Source: Druceiella hillmani (lineage: Eukaryota; Arthropoda; Insecta; Lepidoptera; Hepialidae). Taken from it: 64,000 nucleotides of DNA. Positions within the stretch are counted from its first letter, which is position 1; each line of letters begins with the position of its first letter. This document shows, piece by piece, positions 51,026 through 63,723 of this stretch. Both the position numbers and the translations under genes were made by a program. Location: positions 27,369,501-27,433,500 of the forward strand of contig JAYKKI010000015.1 of NCBI GenBank assembly GCA_039881145.1. Reading direction: 5' to 3'. The notes beneath the pieces were generated by a model. The model was not told where the DNA came from, searched no databases, and saw only the letters and a program-made list of their open reading frames with translations.

Positions 51026-51959
51026 GAGTCGATAGTTTTAACGTGGTGCCTTTTCAAAAAACCGACAAACAAAAATTACGAAAACGATGTTTTCGTATTC
51101 CGTTACTTTTATTATGTCCCCTAAATCACTTTTTCGTGTATAACCTCAATATATAAATACACCAATTCTTCAATTTCACTGTATGTATGGATACCTTAGT
51201 TTTGACATTAGTTTTGACACAATACAATTTTTGATACCGTCCTAGGTCATTTTTTTTATTTCACACTTCGATTTTGCATTTTTTATTTCACTCATTTCCT
51301 AATCAACCAAGCAAAATTATGTTGAGAGTAGAGATGTAAGAGAAGTAACATAATGAAAGCAGAAACGCAAAGAGATGTCTAGTGAAAGTTATGACAGAAG
51401 CAGAAGTCGAAGTGGAAACAGAAATACGAATCAATTAGAACATACTAAAAGCCCATATAGACTTCAACATTAATTGTGACACAAATGTCTGACATTAACA
51501 TCTGGCCGTTTACACATAAGGCAATTTCGGTGTCGGAACACTAAACCAAGTGTGGCAACATATGTCGCAAGCGCAGACAATGGTGTTCACCCACAGACAC
51601 TCGATATATACACTGAGTGTATACACCAGAGTGTAGTAGTCTAAAGGTAACTTAAAAGCGAATATATTTTTTAATTTCTTCATTTAAAAATGAAAACTAC
51701 GTAACAGTAGGTAGGAATTTATGGAATAAATATTATAAAGAATATTAATATTAAAAACAGATGAATGGCAAATTTCATTTTAAAAATATAAGTATGGCAG
51801 CCCTCACTTCGTCGAATCTACTCCTTTTTTCATCATAAATTAGAGCTGCTCCGCTAAACCATTGTTTGCTTGCGACACTGCTAGGTGGAGCTGATAAAAA
51901 TCTCCTGACTAATAGTAGTAAAATCAAATATATTTCAATGTTCGTTCGCGACTACATCA

Positions 51960-54350
51960 AAGGATTTTCCTTTAATGGAAATCTTTCAATCTTACTCGTC
52001 GAAGGTTGAGGTTTATGAGCACTTTCGATAGTATGATTTGATTTATGATGATATGATTTCTTTCTTTTAGCCTGAGGAGAAGCGTTTTCTTTTGTAGGTA
52101 AAATTCTTATTAATTCTGTTTCAACTTCGGGTTTGTTAATATTATTAAAAAATTTTGTGTTATATCGTGGGTTTTGATCCACGATAACTAATACTACGTA
52201 AAAATAGCACATAAAAAATTGTTGTCCAAATAATTAAATATCGCATTCAGTTTTGTCCACCAATTTTTTAATTAATCTTTCAAAAGCATTTGATGAGTAA
52301 ATTTTAGATCCATCCGTTTGCACAGTATTTAAAGGAACTTATATAAGTGGTATAACCGACGAAATTGTAATTTGAGAACTACTTAATTCCCTCTTGATTT
52401 CTTCAAAAGGCCTCATTATATTGACGTATTTTTCTACTTTTGACCAATCTTTCGGACTAAGTGTCACAATTTTTTTCTTTACTGAGGTACGATACAACAG
52501 AATTTTAATTTGTAGAAAACACTCGATCATATAAAGTATGCTGTTCCACCCGCGAATATATAATGACCATGTTTCATTGTTAACTGTTTATATATGTAAA
52601 GAACTAGTTTCGGGAAAATTTAAGTAAACAATCTCTCTTCTTTTCGGATACGGAAGATATATTTATAACATAAAACTTTTGCATTTGTGCAAGTTGGTGG
52701 AAAGTGGCACTGAGTAATAAAATTAGTAACTAAGTTATTTATTGTGAAAAAGTAGGTATCTATTTTGTGTTAATTATTTTTTTCTTTTTATTATCTAATT
52801 ATTTGAATCATTTAACTTTTAGGGGTTAATAATAATATTAATCATCACACTCTACCAAACATTCAATTATTTTCTTCCTCAGAATATTGTATATTTACTA
52901 AAAGTCAGGTAAAACCTGGTATATACATAATCTGTTCTTTATCTAAAATTAGTTATCAACAATACACAGAAACGAAGTTATAGCAGTAGCCGCGAGTGAT
53001 TAGTTAGTAGCTGTTGAGGAGTTCCGTTCTCCATATCCGAAGTCCAACATCACGTCTCGCAAAGTAACAACTACCAGCAGCAAATATCTTGAATCACGGT
53101 TAATTTACTACCATCCGTTAAGGAATTACATTGTCTATCACCAGAACTCATTGTCAAAAACTGACCTGGTTGATGGTGTAGTTATCTTACAAAGCAACAG
53201 CTACGAGTAATAAATATCTTGAATCACAGTTGATTTACTACCATCCGTTAAGGAGTTCCATTGTTCATGTCCGAACCTCATTATTAGATTCCCACCTCTA
53301 TAAGGGACCACCTCTTTAGTATGCACTTTCAATTAAAAAATAATTACCCAAATTGGTGCAGAAATATTAGGGAAATAGGTCACATACATACAAAAAAATA
53401 TGCATCTGACGTAAAACCTCGTCTCGTTTTGAATTCGGTTAAAAACATTTGAAATAAAATAAATATATGAATTGAATGAGTACATAATATAATTGGTATG
53501 GTGTCCCAGTTGGACAGTATTCTACAGCAATTAATGGAGATTGACGGAGTGTGTCCGTTTGCAATGTTTGCAATTTTAATCTAGCGCTGAATTATGTGTA
53601 TGGATCAAAATCTTCAATATCTGCTAACAGTAATGCTTTAATCATATTTGAACCTCTGTTACGTATTATACAATGAACGGTGGGGTTTTATATACCCCAA
53701 TCTTGAAAAAATCTGAAATTTGTTTGAAATAGCCTCTCTTGTATGATGTCCTTCCATAACTTCGCATTTAAAAAAAATAAAGGCTTTCCGAAGTCATTGG
53801 ACACACGGGATAGATCCCGTGTGCGATATCTAAAGAAACACCTGCACTCATTTCTGACCAGATATCACTTGCAAATGAATTTTTTTGGAAATCTCCTAAC
53901 ATCTGTCTTATTCTGTTTGATGCAGTATAATTGTATAAAAAACTGTCGTCCTCTTAATTTATACCGTAGCAAAGCAGCACTCATCACTCAGCAGAAACTT
54001 ATTTCATCCACAAAATTACACAATAAATCCTGCAAGGCAATTTCACCAATTTAATGATCCATTTCTTTGATTTATTGGTGTGATGTATCCCAAATCTCAT
54101 TTTCTGAAAATGTTTGTTGTATGTCAGCCAATAAATAAACCTGGCTTTGCTTCTTTTTCTCTTCCTGCTACATCATGAGATCGACATTTAATTTTTCAAA
54201 CGGCTTAAAGTTATCTTGACGTATAGTTTTTAAATTACTTTTCAAATCAGTTATAGTGCGTCCTTTCCGAGAATATCCCTTTTTGCATATTATACATTTC
54301 GCCGTAGATTAATTTTTTTCGACAAAAAACTTCTAAATTGGACCTGATTT
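51960..54350 (-). pseudogene. Decayed hAT-family transposase (BED finger type)
   Basis: Read on the minus strand, parts of a hAT transposase appear in the right order. A BED zinc finger lies at about 54303-54230 (AKCIICKKGYSRKGRTITDL). A core segment with EGHHTREAIS is near 53750. The conserved WNS followed by MIECFLQIK is near 52558, then KDWSKVEKYVNIMRPFEEI with ELSSSQITISSVIPLI ending at 52339. DQNPRYNTKFF near 52175 is the counterpart of the family LDPRYK block. In-frame stops and frameshifts separate the pieces. Spacing between the EGHHT and WNS blocks is about 1.1 kb, longer than expected, because unrelated repeat DNA sits between them. Terminal inverted repeats and the 8-base target duplication were not found. 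Confidence 0.8.
53000..53290. repeat. Tandem repeat, about 2.3 units of about 130 bases
   Basis: Units carry GCAAAGTAACAACTACCAGC / CAAAGCAACAGCTACGAGTA, then AAATATCTTGAATCACGGTT, TACTACCATCCGTTAAGGA and a variable CATATCCGAA or CATGTCCGAA segment. It sits between two pieces of the hAT pseudogene. Confidence 0.8.
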
Positions 54351-55633
54351 TCGTTTCATTTTTATCACCGTCTTGTACTTAATAAACACACAGTACGGAA
54401 TAATTATTGTAGCAACTAATAAATTATGTGAAATAATTAAATAGTTTTAAAACAAAAAAATTCAATAAAGAACACCTTACACAAGGGGTAACTATTATGT
54501 TTTACATGAATAAAATAAAACAGAGATGCTCTTTCACTTTGGCCTTGATATACAATAATTCAAGACAAATCACTCGGCAACTCACAACCTATGAAACAAA
54601 TAAAAATAACTGTACAGATCATCCGTTATAAAACATGCAGGAGAAGAACCAAAAATGGATGTTTCAATGGTCTGCAGTCGCATCAACTTGTCTCCCAATA
54701 CCAGATGTTATTCCTACAATTTTCTCCACTTAAACACATGTGCTTAAATATTTCATGAGTAAAAGTTTCTGTAGATGCCAGGAGATGAAATAAATCTTTA
54801 GTCCAAGCTAGCTTGACGTAGCACCTGCTAACACCAAAATCAAAATGTGTCTCTAACAATGCATGAAAATTAAGTTTGAGACCTTTTCTCTCAGTTTGGT
54901 TTGAAAAAATATGTACCGGTCTACCATATTTCATCAAAGTCATCTATTGGAAATCTTTCTGATTTCTATCTGCAATTTTTTTTCGCCTAAGGTATTATCC
55001 ATAATTTATTTCCTTTTTTTGCTGTTAGCAAGACAACCGCAGATACATTTGTTTTTTTATCGATTAATACCCTCAACGAAGGAACTTCTACCTCTTTATT
55101 CCTTATTCGTGTTGAGGCACAAGAAAAGAAACGAGAAGAACATACAAGCATATAAAAGGTATTATTTAAATCTAGACAATAAGAAATATGTTCTCATCGA
55201 ATCAGATTTCCCGTTGAAAACTTTCAGTATTCAACTCGGCTTCCATCATAAAGCAAGCTGTTCTCATCATCCGGTGGCTGAATTAGATAGGCAGAAAAGA
55301 AACTCATTTTTTTCCGAGAAATTGCATTCTTTCTTGAAGGAACAAAAGCGGTAAATTTTACACTTTCCTTGGAACTCTCGTAAGACCTTAGTGTGAAGAT
55401 ATAATAGTCCCTCTAGCTTTGGTCTCGCTATAAACAGAAGAAACTAATTCGTCAGGATCAGAAAAAAAATTCGTTTAGTTCTCATACTGTATTCTACTGT
55501 ATTACAATTAATATATCTAAATCTAAGCCTTCAATTCCATTTTCGTCAATTCGATCACCTGTAGATATATTTTGATATACAATACCGACCGCTATTTAGT
55601 TTAATTAATGCAAAACAATGCTAGATAGTGAAC

Positions 55634-55892
55634 ATATTTGGCGTTAATTTTGTAGAAATTCATTCTTCAAAATTAAATGAAACTACGTGATGTAGTATTA
55701 TTTCTACTTTCTTTAAGTTCTTTACCATGACCAAGGTTTCGTCGTATTACAACATCTTCAAGTGGGCTATTAGAAAGATCTCTTTGCTAATAGCCCACCT
55801 GAAGTTGTAGTAATACAACGAAACTAGGTCGTGGGAAAGAATAAAGAGAAAAGAATAAATAATACTACATCACGTAGTTTCATTTAATTGTG
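55634..55892 (+). mobile_element. Fold-back element (MITE-like), copy 3, intergenic
   Basis: Third copy with leader ATATTTGGCGTTAATTTTG, left arm from AAATTAAATGAAACTACGTG, inner CATCTTCAAGTGGGCTATTA, and complementary right arm ending TTTAATTGTG. No transposase is encoded. Confidence 0.85.
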
Positions 55893-57516
55893 AAAGCTAG
55901 GTTAGGAATGATGATCCTCATAAAGTAAAATAAAAACAGGAATGGGGTCGAATTTTACTCAATATCTTAAAACGAAAAAAGAAATATCTTTGCATTTCAC
56001 TATGTTAAAAATTACGACATTGTAATTTATTGTTATGAATCATACCTTATACTAAAGTCATTTTTTAGAGAAAGGGGTCAACCAAAAAGTAATATCTTAC
56101 TAAAGATCAAGATTTTGGAGGCACTCAATATGTGTATTGTGTTCACTATGTAAACTGTTGTATAAATTAGTTTCCTATATGGTTGCGTTTAGCTATTGAC
56201 TTCGTTACTAGGTTGAAGCGTTTAAAGTTTTTTGAAATACAGAATAAAGAAATAACAAAGAGAGCCTAGATTGCTTTAGATTTGAAACCAATGGTGATTT
56301 AAAATTTTTTTTTTTATTTTTCGGAATTTCGAAATTATTTCTTTTATTCTTGGATTTACGTTTGTATGCTTGTGTCGATAATCGAATCAAACAAACCAAT
56401 GAATGCCTAAGTGATCCAGAGTTTCTCACATTATACTAACGGCAACAACTTTGCGACATTTCTTTATAATGTTGTTACACTTCCTAATTTTTATCGATGA
56501 AATTATTTAGCAAGTTCGATTTTTTTATAATTTTTGAAATATGCGATGAGTTATATTATGTGTAAAAGTTCATACAGTATCTTGTACCTTATATATCAAC
56601 TAGATTCACGATGATGACGTAGCAACTGAATATCTCCCGATGCACAAGAATGCAAAGGCAGAAAGAAAATCCCTCAATTCCCATTCCCTTTTTATTCAAA
56701 TAATTTTTTAAAAAATCTGTAATATATTATTCTAATGTCTATAATTACTAGTCATCAAATAATACTTACTTGCTTCATAAATATCCTAAAGTTATACGAT
56801 TAAGTTACTCGATTACGATTTTGTTTTAATACGGGTAATTTTTTTCGAACTTTTCAATTTTTCTGTTTGAGGAATTTTAACGACACTTTGATAATCAAAA
56901 TGAATGTCACTCAAGTCAATGAAGTACGATATTTATTCTATTTCATTTACCTTTATAAATGTAAGTTGCTTATCAAAAAACGTAAAATAATTATTAGTTT
57001 GGCCTTAAAAGCATTATTTTGTTTAAATTTTCGAAAGTTATCACTTTTTAAAAAAAGTAAACTTCCCCATAAATAAATATGAGTCTCAAAGGATTATGAA
57101 TTACTTTATTTTTTATTTATATTATGATACAACTTAAAGAAAGTTGTCGTCTCACCAACAGTTTTTTGTTCAAGAAATAATAATACAATTAAAACGCCCC
57201 ATTTTGAGGAGAACAATATAAATAGAAACCAACCGGAGGTTGACAGAATTATTCCAAAAAGCAGTTATTAAAAAGAATGAACATTAAAAAAATTGGAAAA
57301 ATAAAGGAAAAGGGAAAACGAAAATTACGCTAGTCATTATTTGTAGAAGGTCGTTATGATATGATTGCCTAAAATGTCAAAAATTTGTTCATATTTGAGA
57401 TTAATAAAGGTCTTTAAGAGAAACAGCTATATTGCCGTTTTAACAGTCTCAATCGTATATACCATTCTTATTTACTTACATAAATATATTACCGTTATTT
57501 TTGTTAAGGAACTTTA

Positions 57517-57612
57517 AAGCTGATCTCTTAAGTGTATTTAACGTCTCGTCACCATCACTATATCATAGTTAATGCTGTGACAAGTCGCTAAATACACTTA
57601 AGAAATCAGCTT
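57517..57612. other. Long hairpin, pre-miRNA-like shape
   Basis: Outer arms 57517-57540 and 57589-57612 pair at 23 of 24 positions. The stem continues inward, with CGTCTCGTCAC facing GTGACAAGTCGC with small bulges, leaving a terminal loop of about 20-25 bases. Total about 96 bases. It is followed at once by a short palindrome TCAGCTTCAAGCTGA (57606-57620) and a (TA)n/(TG)n tract. Could be a miRNA precursor or a small fold-back insertion; not decidable here. Confidence 0.6.
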
Positions 57613-57618
57613 CAAGCT

Positions 57619-57621
<3 letters not shown>

Positions 57622-57706
<85 letters not shown>

Positions 57707-57716
57707 CGTGCGTACG
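57622..57716. repeat. (TA)n/(TG)n/(CGTG)n microsatellite
   Basis: TA run, then TGTGTG, then GCGTGCGTACGTGCGTGC. The same three-part order as the large GT tract at 43757, on a small scale. Confidence 0.95.
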
Positions 57717-58926
57717 TGCGTGCATGCCTGCGTGCGAACGTAGAAGATTTTATTTAGGTAAAAATTATGCAAGTGCACACACAATGAGAATTACCTACTT
57801 GATGATAGTTAAACTATATTATGATAGCATTACGGTACGTATCTACTTCAGAGCGTATTCTGTTTCTACAATTTATTTGTAAGCGCCTCGAAGTGACAGG
57901 CTTAACGACGACTGCCTAATTCACATAGTAGCAATTTACTCACGGTGAACATAGTATCACCTGTTCTAGAAGAATAGGTCCTACTGTCGCGAATACCTTC
58001 TGATGTCTACCGATCAGCCATTCGAGTTTTAAAAAACTGTTTAAATTCTACAGGTATAACATCTTCAGTAAACTGCTATGAAGTCTAACTTTCAAGTCTA
58101 AACTACACTTACCTGGTTTTTGTAAAATTTTGCATACATGTAGCTTATGAACACAAAATTTCACAAAGATCGGCTAATTAGTTTATGAGAAACATGAGTG
58201 TTTCTTTTAATCACATAATAGAATTTATTTTTTATTACTTATAAATATAGAACTACATGAGGTCCATAGATATCGCAAAGTACATGTTGAACCTATTACC
58301 CGTATATCACGAGAACAAATATACCTGTGTGTCATAATGCCACCTTAATAAAAAATTCACGCAGCTGAATTCACGGGAAAAAGTTATTAAATAAATTTGC
58401 AATAGACAACCTAGGACTCATATTTTGTCATCCGCTTAACCTTGAGCAGATTAGATGAAAATAATCAGGTTTTGGCACAGCCTCACACATATCTAGGTTG
58501 AATAAGCAAGGTAAATATAATCGACCCATCTCAATATGAAATACAAGGTCAAATAAAAATTACATACCTAAATGCTTAACGTCTTTGTTAAAAATCTAAT
58601 ATAAATGTATTTTAAATTTTCATTACATTCTGATTCAGAATATATCTATTCTGAACATAAGCTGTTATTGCTATAAGCGAACATAAACTCTAGCTGTACT
58701 ATACGTGTACTGATAACAGCTGTAACCATAATTAGTAAGTACATATTTGTATGATAACCACTCAGTGCAAACTGTTGTTAATCAGCTTCACTTATCTTTG
58801 TTTGCCAGCCAAGTCGAATTCGTACTAAGCTAGACTGAACGCAATCTTTGTCAAAGACTCTCTAATTTGCGTTTACTTGTTCTGACTAGAACTTGAAATT
58901 AATATTTTTATACCAGTTTCTTAAGA

Positions 58927-61900
58927 ATGCCTTCTTCTAATTCCTCGAGAATGGCGCGGATGCTGGGTGAATCTAAATGTGGTTAGTGAAATTTTCAATT
59001 AACAACATGAAAAATTGATATTTCATTACATAAATTTACAAACAAGAAAATTAAAATAAATTTACTGAAACTAATAACTCGGTACCTTGATTGTTCGATT
59101 AATGTACCTTAATATTTTGATTCGTTTTATTTCAATAACACAAAGTCTATTTATTACATTAATAAATTTATCCAGTACTAAAACTGTTAAAATAAGGAAA
59201 TTATTAATTTACCGAATTAATCCATCCTTGTCATCTCTCCGTCCGTCCGTCTAGGCATCGTTAGCCACAGCCTTATTTCCTTAGCTATTACGCAACGTAT
59301 AAAACTTTGACTTTATAATATTTTAACTTTGTAAAGTATAAACCTAAATGCAGAATAAGAAATTGTAAGTTTCAACCCCGTCATTTGTTTCAACCTCACC
59401 ATTTAGGCTATAAAATGAAAGGTAATAATATAAAAAATAAGTGCAGAATTCACATCTAAATTGACATGGTTTACCATATTTGTTGCTGTAACTTTTATGT
59501 TATTATATACTTTCTATGACAAAATGTTACCCTTTTCGACTCTTACGAATTTTCCACTTGATACCACTTTATGACTATATAAACTTTCTATAAATTTATG
59601 TTATAAATAAGACATTAGATTAGATAGATTATCATTTTTATCTTTTTACGTTGTATTCTAGGACAATACAGAATAGAGTCGTTGACAGCAGATACATTCC
59701 ATGGGGCCCTTAAGGTAATAAGAATTCAATGAAATAAAATAGTATAGTTTCCAACATATAAACATGTGAAACACAATAATAGTGTTGAATTTAGAAGCGT
59801 GTTATCTGAATCCGGGAAGTAGGAGTAGGGGTAAAGTAGACTGACTTACCATTCCAACGGTACCACTTTCCCACCGTGGAAATTTATAATTTTTGAGAAA
59901 ATTTATTTTGAAACTAACTCACCATTAACATTAAAAATACTTCTGGAACCCGATAACAAGTGAAAATATTAGTTCGGATATTTAATATTTCCATTATTTT
60001 CTTCATAAAATTGTTTTTACTAAATGAAAGAAAAAAAACGCCCTTACTTTAAAATTGTTATGCAACACGAAATATGACTTTGCGATTTGGTTTTTAATAA
60101 CAGATTGGGTTAGCACCCGTAGTTTAAAATCAATTATTTTTCTTAATTGAAGACTAACACACTTTATAATTTTGTAACGGCCTGAACCTGCCCGCGTTCC
60201 TATCGGAACCGGGCAGGTTTATTTCAAGTTTTATATTTGTTTTTTTATTTAACTGGAATTCGTGTTCATATTTAAAATTTGTTTACTCTGTTCATATTCT
60301 AGGTTTTTGGGATTTATGTTTTATATCATTGTAATTCCTTATTTCAATTTAAAATCATTTTGCGTACTCAAACTTTTGATTTTTTTTTAAATTCAATTAT
60401 AAATTCGTGTTTGTGTACAAATCTTTTTACTTATGTTGGCTTTTAATGTTTAGGTTTTTTATTTATTAATTGACGTGCCGTGTCGTGCATTATGTTTGTT
60501 ATCAAGGAAAATATTTTATAAATCGTTTTTGTCACACGCAATATGAAAATTAAACTTCTTATTGAAAAATTACGCATCCCCACTAGTATGGGTTTGTATT
60601 AAATGAATGTACAAACCACATATAATCATCACACTCACTCACAAGTTTCTAAATTTTTACCTAATAATGTTTACATAATCATTAAAAATGGAAATTTCCA
60701 TAAATGTCATATCACATGAGGTTATTATTTTGATGCAGGTATCTACAGTAATTATAACAATCATTTCTTTTTTTTTAATGCGCTAAACAAAAAAAATTCA
60801 AGGGTCTAATTAATTTATTTAAATATCAATAGCAATATTGGCTGAAATTCGCAGTTACACCACGTTATGAAGATAATAAAACCAGGTATTTTCTTTACAC
60901 GTAATTAAATCGATTCAGAAGAAATCGGTTTAGTAGAATCACCTCGTTCCTTTCGATTCGAACGTAAATGTTATTTATAAGTTATAATGAAATTTTAACG
61001 GAACATTTCTTGAATTCACAAATAGTGTTATTTTTTTTATTAAAATATGACTTATTAAAATAATTAAAATATCAAAATTCGGTAACTTATTATTTTCCTC
61101 GAAAATCTAATAATTTTTCAGTTCTAATATTTTTTATCACTTTTAGATATCAATTTCTTCAATTTTTTTTGCAGGTATATAATAATTTCTATAACTTTTC
61201 AACATAGTCAAATTTTAGAGTAAAAATATAGAACTAGATCTCAACGTTTCTTCGAATTATTATAGCTTCTCTTTACATGAATAAATGAAGGTCTATAACT
61301 TAAATTAATTTGCTACTTTTTAAGGTTGTAGAAATTGGATTTTGCCTGGATGAAGCTGTTTGCATAGGAACTGAGGTTAATAAAAATCCAAAAGCGGTTC
61401 GAGAACTCCTGAAACTGGGCGCTTACGCCACTTTAGATGGCGTCTCAGTGGTGGCAGTTCACAAACAAACGGGTCAAGTTGCTGCTGTATTATTTAACAA
61501 AATACAGGTTAAGATTTAACTTAATCGTAATATGACTTACCTCGGGAAATAAATAATTGTTTGCAATTATCTCACCACAAGAATACACCTGCATTCTAAT
61601 ATATTTTAGAAGTCCTTATCGACCATATTTTCTGTTTATAATTATATATACGGGTTATAATACGGTTTAAAATTTATTAAAGTATAGTAAGTAAAGGTTT
61701 CAAATTAATTTGAAATCCTCCGATATGATTTTACAATAATTTCTTATATAAATATCCTTATGACAAATTTCAAAAATAACAAAATTAATAAAATTTATTT
61801 CAATAACGAAATGAGTACGATTTGCGATATAAATTAATTTCCTATTACATTTATCACAAAATAAATTTACTATTTTAAAAGGTAGAAAAGTGATTAAACA

Positions 61901-62398
61901 AAGAAGTAATACATATTTGTCATTTTACCAACTCTCTGACTTGGGCATAAATAAATAAGTTCAGTCCGAAAAAAAATGGTCTTTTTTGTTTCCAGGCATA
62001 CTTAATTGTATGTCCTGTATAGTAAAATTAATACTTTCTACATTTTACATAGTCAGTACTCACAATTTATACAATAATTTGATTTATACAATAATTGCCG
62101 TGAGAAGGAAACTACCGTAGACAACAGACCAAATAGCGAATTTAGTGCCTTAAAAATATTAATGGAAAATCAATAGGGAGACCTCACAATGTAAGTTTCA
62201 TAAATAAATAATTATGGATATTACAATGATTCTTTTTGCAAGACATTTGTTACTTTTGTATACTCAGGTACGCCAGAAAGAGAATACGGACACGCCATAT
62301 TTTGAATACTTCGCTAACGAATGCTGTACACAAGAAGAGGCTCGTTCTATGATTCGGTTCATTGCAAAAGTCGATGCTATCTGCGATCTTTTTGAAAA
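58927..62398 (+). CDS. aaNAT: Insect arylalkylamine N-acetyltransferase, first four coding exons, 3' end not found
   Basis: GNAT-fold enzyme family that transfers acetyl from acetyl-CoA to arylalkylamines such as dopamine or serotonin, used in cuticle sclerotisation, pigmentation and amine inactivation. Exons: 58927-58981, 59662-59714, 61325-61507, 62268-62398, with phases 1, 0, 0 and 2 at the following donors. Supporting residues, in order: YRIESLTADTF at the first beta strand, then FCLDEAVCIGTEVNKNP, DGVSVVAV and GQVAAVLFNKIQ, then KVDAICDLFEK ending exon 4; this is the usual N-terminal half of the insect family. The acetyl-CoA-binding motif (R/Q-x-x-G-x-G/A) should follow but I cannot find it before 64000. 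A possible exon 5 at 62517-62558 (TCTAG/ ... GTTAGT) is not convincing. The start codon is inferred; an in-frame ATG follows 8 codons later. Exon 3 is richer in GC than its surroundings, as expected of coding sequence. Confidence 0.82.
60185..60219. repeat. GC-rich hairpin followed by TTTATTTCAAGTTT
   Basis: AACCTGCCCG at 60185-60194 pairs with CGGGCAGGTT at 60210-60219; inside, after one unpaired C, GTTCC pairs with GGAAC around loop TATC. GC-rich against a strongly AT-rich background. The next bases are TATTTCAAGTTT, also seen after a different hairpin at 44228-44244. Confidence 0.8.
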
Positions 62399-63067
62399 GT
62401 AAGTGGGATTATATAAATTGTAAAAATTATTTATATAATAATGAAACAAAAAAGATTATAAAGGTAGAGTTGGTGAAATGTGTTTGTGTAACAATCATAT
62501 TTTTTTTACTCTAGGTGCCCTTGGCAATTCATTATACTTGATTTGTTAGTATTAATATTCTTTTTTTTGAACCTAACTTGAAATCTAAAACTAGAAAATG
62601 TTTTTGTCAGTCAATTTATAACCTACTAACTTAATAATTGCTTCACTATTTTTTATTAAGTTTTGTTCACGTTAAATCTCCATAGGAAATATATACGTAT
62701 ATAAGTATTCATACAGAAAATTTTAAAAATTAATTGTATAATAATTGACAAAATGGCAAAATGTTTAATTTTTGTGTCGTTTAGTTTGTTATTGAATAGT
62801 ATAAATACTTCCTTACGATAAATAGATTCATAAATCTCACTTCAAAAAAATTAATGCGGACTGAAATTAGAAGTTAAACAAAATGTTATTTTTGTAAGTT
62901 AAAAGTACGTTTATAACGAAAATCTATTTTCATGTTATAAATCAGAAGCCAAAATAATCATTATCTGTAAATAATACTTAATTTCGTCGTGGTTTCCTCC
63001 GGAATCCAATAGGTATCCTATCGAAATATTATTATCCTTAATTCTTAAATTTTTCATTGATAACTGA

Positions 63068-63520
63068 AGCGAAGCCGCTAACAACAACAAACATATGTAT
63101 ATAATGTAAAGATCACAAAACGTTACGTGTTTCGGCGCAGGTAAAACAGTACCTGCGGTAAGGAACGTTTAAAAAATGGTTCGGTAAATATAAAATTACT
63201 TCTGCAGGGATTTTCTGACCAATGTGAGTGCCAAAAATAATTCTAACCTACAAAAAATAATTCTAACCTATATTGAATTCAATAAATATTGCACCCAATT
63301 AATTTATATTATACATCCTTAAATGTTTGATTTTTAATTTTACTGGAGCGAAACCGTTAACAACAACAAACATATGTATATAATGCAAAGATCACAAGGG
63401 GTTACGTGGGTAAAACAGGAACTGCGGTAAGGAAATTTAAAAAAATGGTTCGGTAAGTATCAAATTACTTCTATAAGTATTATCTGACCAATATGAGTGC
63501 CAAAAATAATTCTAACTTAT
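63068..63520. repeat. Two diverged tandem copies of about 175 bases
   Basis: Copy 1 at about 63068-63255 and copy 2 at about 63352-63520 share AACAACAACAAACATATGTA, AAGATCACAA, CTGCGGTAAGGAA, ATGGTTCGGTAA, TCTGACCAAT and GAGTGCCAAAAATAATTCTA. A small inner repeat, CAAAAAATAATTCTAACCTA, is duplicated at 63230-63270. Confidence 0.85.
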
Positions 63521-63637
63521 AAAAAATAATTTCATCGTAGTAATACATATAATAAGAATATGCGATATAAGAATATGCGAAAAAATAATGAAAAGTAAAA
63601 TGCAGTTAGGAGACAATTAAATTTAAAATGCTCGAGC

Positions 63638-63723
63638 AGATAGATAATGGTCGAGCTACGTTTACATGGTTTTCATGATAATGGTAGATAATGGTCGAGC
63701 TACATTTACGTGGTTTTTCATGA
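63638..63723. repeat. Tandem duplication of about 42 bases
   Basis: AGATAATGGTCGAGCTACGT followed by TTACATGGTTTT and CATGA occurs at about 63641 and again at about 63685 with a few changes. Confidence 0.85.

Larger units (their letters stand above)
54360..58926. other. Between the hAT remnant and the acetyltransferase
   Basis: Holds the third fold-back element, the long hairpin at 57517-57612 and a microsatellite. A 147-codon plus-strand ORF at 54911-55354 and an 86-codon minus-strand ORF at 54683-54943 are longer than expected for this base composition but match nothing I recognise. The rest shows nothing. Confidence 0.55.

Noticed and set aside
62517..62558. Exon 5 of the acetyltransferase
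   Set aside because: Splice signals and phase fit, but the residues (CPWQFIILDL) do not match the expected segment well enough to include it.
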